Made by a program: the position numbers and the translations under genes. Below are positions 62,564 to 64,000 of a stretch of 64,000 bases of DNA, one piece after another. Position 1 is the first letter of the stretch, and every line of letters starts with the position of its first letter. Source of the DNA: JARRKU01 sp963675565 (GTDB lineage Bacteria; Desulfobacterota; Desulfobacteria; Desulfobacterales; Desulfosarcinaceae); the NCBI GenBank assembly GCA_963675565.2, contig CAXXYD010000004.1, positions 558,001 through 622,000 on the forward strand, in the 5' to 3' direction. The notes under the pieces were generated by a model. It made no database searches and had not been told where the DNA came from. It was given only the letters and a program-made list of their open reading frames with translations.

Positions 62564-64000
62564 CTAAGCTACCGCACGCATACAGTCAAGCAACTCCTTG
62601 ACTCCAACGGTTGCTATTCCGGAATTGATATCAGACATGGCGTAGGGAATGATCAATTCGCCATTGTGAATAATCGCACCACAGGAATAAACGACATTAG
62701 GAACATACCCCTCGCGCTCTTTCTCATGAGGGGCAAGTAATGGTTCATCCAGGCGGGCGATAATTTTTGAAGGGTTTGCCAGATCAAGCAGCATGGCGCC
62801 AATGCAATATTGACGCATGGGCCCGACACCGTGGGTAAGTACAATCCAGCCCTCATTGGTCTCCACGGGGGACCCGCAGTTGCCGATCTGGATAAATTCC
62901 CAGGGGTATTTAGGCTCCTGGATGATTTGGGACTTCTGCCAGAAATGGATATTGTCCGAGAACATGATATGATTGTTTTCGCCATCCTGGCGCGAGAGCA
63001 TAACATAGCGGCCGCCAATTTTACGTGGGAAAAGCGCCATGCCTTTGTTTTGTATGGCTTTCCCGTTGAGCGTTAAGATGTTGAATTTGATGAAATCCTT
63101 TGTTTCAATCAACTGCGGCAAAATCGTAATGCCGTTATAGGCGGTATAGGTTGCATAATAAGTAACGCCTTGCTTATCATCAAAAAATTGGACAAAGCGG
63201 GCATCTTCAATACCTCTGCTTTCGTTTTTTGAAACGGGAAAGATCACCCGTTCTGATACGCGGTGATCGGGGTGGAAGCTGACCTCATAGTTGGAATTTG
63301 CAAGCCAACTCATGACCTGGAAGGTTCTGTTTTGGTTCCCTTCCGGAAATTGAGGTTTTGCGCGAAGGTATCCAATTTTTTCTATCAACTGATTATACGT
63401 AAAATCTTCCGGCAGCTGGTTAAGAATATGGGCGCTTATCTCATCGCCTGCTCCCATCTCGTTTAGCTTGAGCTGGAAAGGATTGCGCTTGTATAACGGA
63501 TCCAATTGGAGATCCGGTGTCTCAACAAAATTGCTGACCGGGTCGAAGAGAAACCTGTTTGTTTGGTCAAGAACACCGCTGCGAAAGACAATTGACGAGA
63601 TATGGCCTTCACCGGTTGCCCTCAGGCTCATGATAAAGCGCAGGCTGCCTTTTTTCAGATGGCTCTGATCCGGATGAGGAACGATGGAGGGGTTAAAAAG
63701 GGCGGCCGATTCAATTGAGTACTCCTTAGTAAAGTATGCGCCGATGAGTGACTTTTGAACATCGCTGAGCATGGTATCCGTTGGCAGATATTTCTTCACC
63801 GCATTCAGGTGCCCCTTGAAAATGTGCTCGATGTCTTCGTGACGTCCGGAAAAATCAGTCATTATTTGCGCCAGTAAATTTTGGGCCGCCTTGTCCGGCA
63901 TGCTGATAATGCGCTGGATTATTTTATTGATGCGATATCGCTTATCGGGAAGATGAAGCCGGGTGATTACCCGTGACGTATCCCCTACGATCTTAATCGC
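62564..64000 (-). CDS. GH130-family glycoside phosphorylase, N-terminus cut by window edge
   Basis: The frame is open from position 64000 (IKIVGDTSRVITRLHLPDKRYRINKII...) so the ATG at 63901 is internal; at least 478 residues. The five-blade propeller region includes AALFNPSIVPHPDQ, SLRATGEGHISSIVFRSG, ESRGIEDARFVQFFDD and NCGSPVETNEGWIVLTHGVG, with the catalytic Asp expected in the GIEDAR segment. GH130 enzymes phosphorolyse beta-mannosides such as mannosyl-glucose or mannobiose. The long N-terminal helical part marks the large GH130 subgroup. Confidence 0.88.
   Translation of the reverse strand, partial: AIKIVGDTSRVITRLHLPDKRYRINKIIQRIISMPDKAAQNLLAQIMTDFSGRHEDIEHIFKGHLNAVKKYLPTDTMLSDVQKSLIGAYFTKEYSIESAALFNPSIVPHPDQSHLKKGSLRFIMSLRATGEGHISSIVFRSGVLDQTNRFLFDPVSNFVETPDLQLDPLYKRNPFQLKLNEMGAGDEISAHILNQLPEDFTYNQLIEKIGYLRAKPQFPEGNQNRTFQVMSWLANSNYEVSFHPDHRVSERVIFPVSKNESRGIEDARFVQFFDDKQGVTYYATYTAYNGITILPQLIETKDFIKFNILTLNGKAIQNKGMALFPRKIGGRYVMLSRQDGENNHIMFSDNIHFWQKSQIIQEPKYPWEFIQIGNCGSPVETNEGWIVLTHGVGPMRQYCIGAMLLDLANPSKIIARLDEPLLAPHEKEREGYVPNVVYSCGAIIHNGELIIPYAMSDINSGIATVGVKELLDCMRAVA

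Noticed and set aside
1..64000. CRISPR arrays, tRNA or rRNA genes
   Set aside because: No regularly spaced repeats and no cloverleaf or rRNA-like stretches were seen on reading through; a tRNA scan was not possible.

Overview
The window looks like chromosome of an anaerobic deltaproteobacterium, most likely a sulfate reducer of the Desulfobacteraceae/Desulfosarcina type. This is inferred from gene content, not from a marker gene. The indicators are CooC/CooT nickel-maturation proteins, an EtfBA operon with a membrane Fe-S ETF:menaquinone oxidoreductase, several TRAP/TAXI transporters, a GTDC1/QTMAN-type glycosyltransferase and an FmdE-family protein. Base composition, judged by eye, is a mosaic. 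Positions 1-3.2 kb are AT-rich, 3.2-20.5 kb GC-rich, 20.5-49 kb AT-richer with many relics, and 49-61.5 kb GC-rich again.

Layout. 1-3 kb: a two-gene helicase cassette on the minus strand (RecQ-like, then a UvrD-like gene that runs off the left edge) behind a perfect palindrome. 3.2-20.5 kb: mostly housekeeping and accessory genes (DHH-CBS phosphoesterase, DgkA, QTMAN-like glycosyltransferase, PepA, two lipoproteins), a TAXI-type TRAP operon with DUF1850, a TauE/SafE gene with an in-frame TGA, a SLOG-like protein, DUF1456, and the XdhC / MobA-HD / histidine-phosphatase set. 20.5-26 kb: a metal-cofactor region holding a broken ECF-type ATPase with a His-rich tail, CooT, DUF3842, CooC, HldD and FmdE. 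Two of its transcription units are preceded by near-identical leaders with a conserved hairpin loop, which I regard as the best candidate for an undescribed element.

26-48 kb: a sigma-54-controlled catabolic region. An AcoR-like enhancer-binding protein lies beside a TRAP operon of order M-P-Q. The next operon is acyl-CoA dehydrogenase - CaiB CoA-transferase - EtfB - EtfA - ETF:menaquinone oxidoreductase - DUF1847. It is divergent from MaoC hydratase - NMO-like flavoprotein. A third operon carries SucC-like, a small Cys protein, SucD-like and a CitE-like lyase. Three good -24/-12 promoters are visible, and two share an inverted-repeat motif at the same distance upstream. Together the enzymes suggest CoA activation, oxidation, hydration and C-C cleavage of a short branched dicarboxylate of the itaconate/mesaconate/methylsuccinate type (inference).

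49-61.5 kb: a GntR-controlled cluster with a ketopantoate-reductase-like protein, DUF169, TRAP P-Q-M, MmgE/PrpD, a possible deacetylase-fold protein, and an OYE - malate/lactate dehydrogenase - OYE set. Its substrate is unknown. 61.5-64 kb: an MFS fragment, an IS200-type element whose TnpA lacks one HUH histidine, and a GH130 glycoside phosphorylase cut by the right edge. Relics of IS110, IS5-like and IS21-like elements mark the AT-richer segments.
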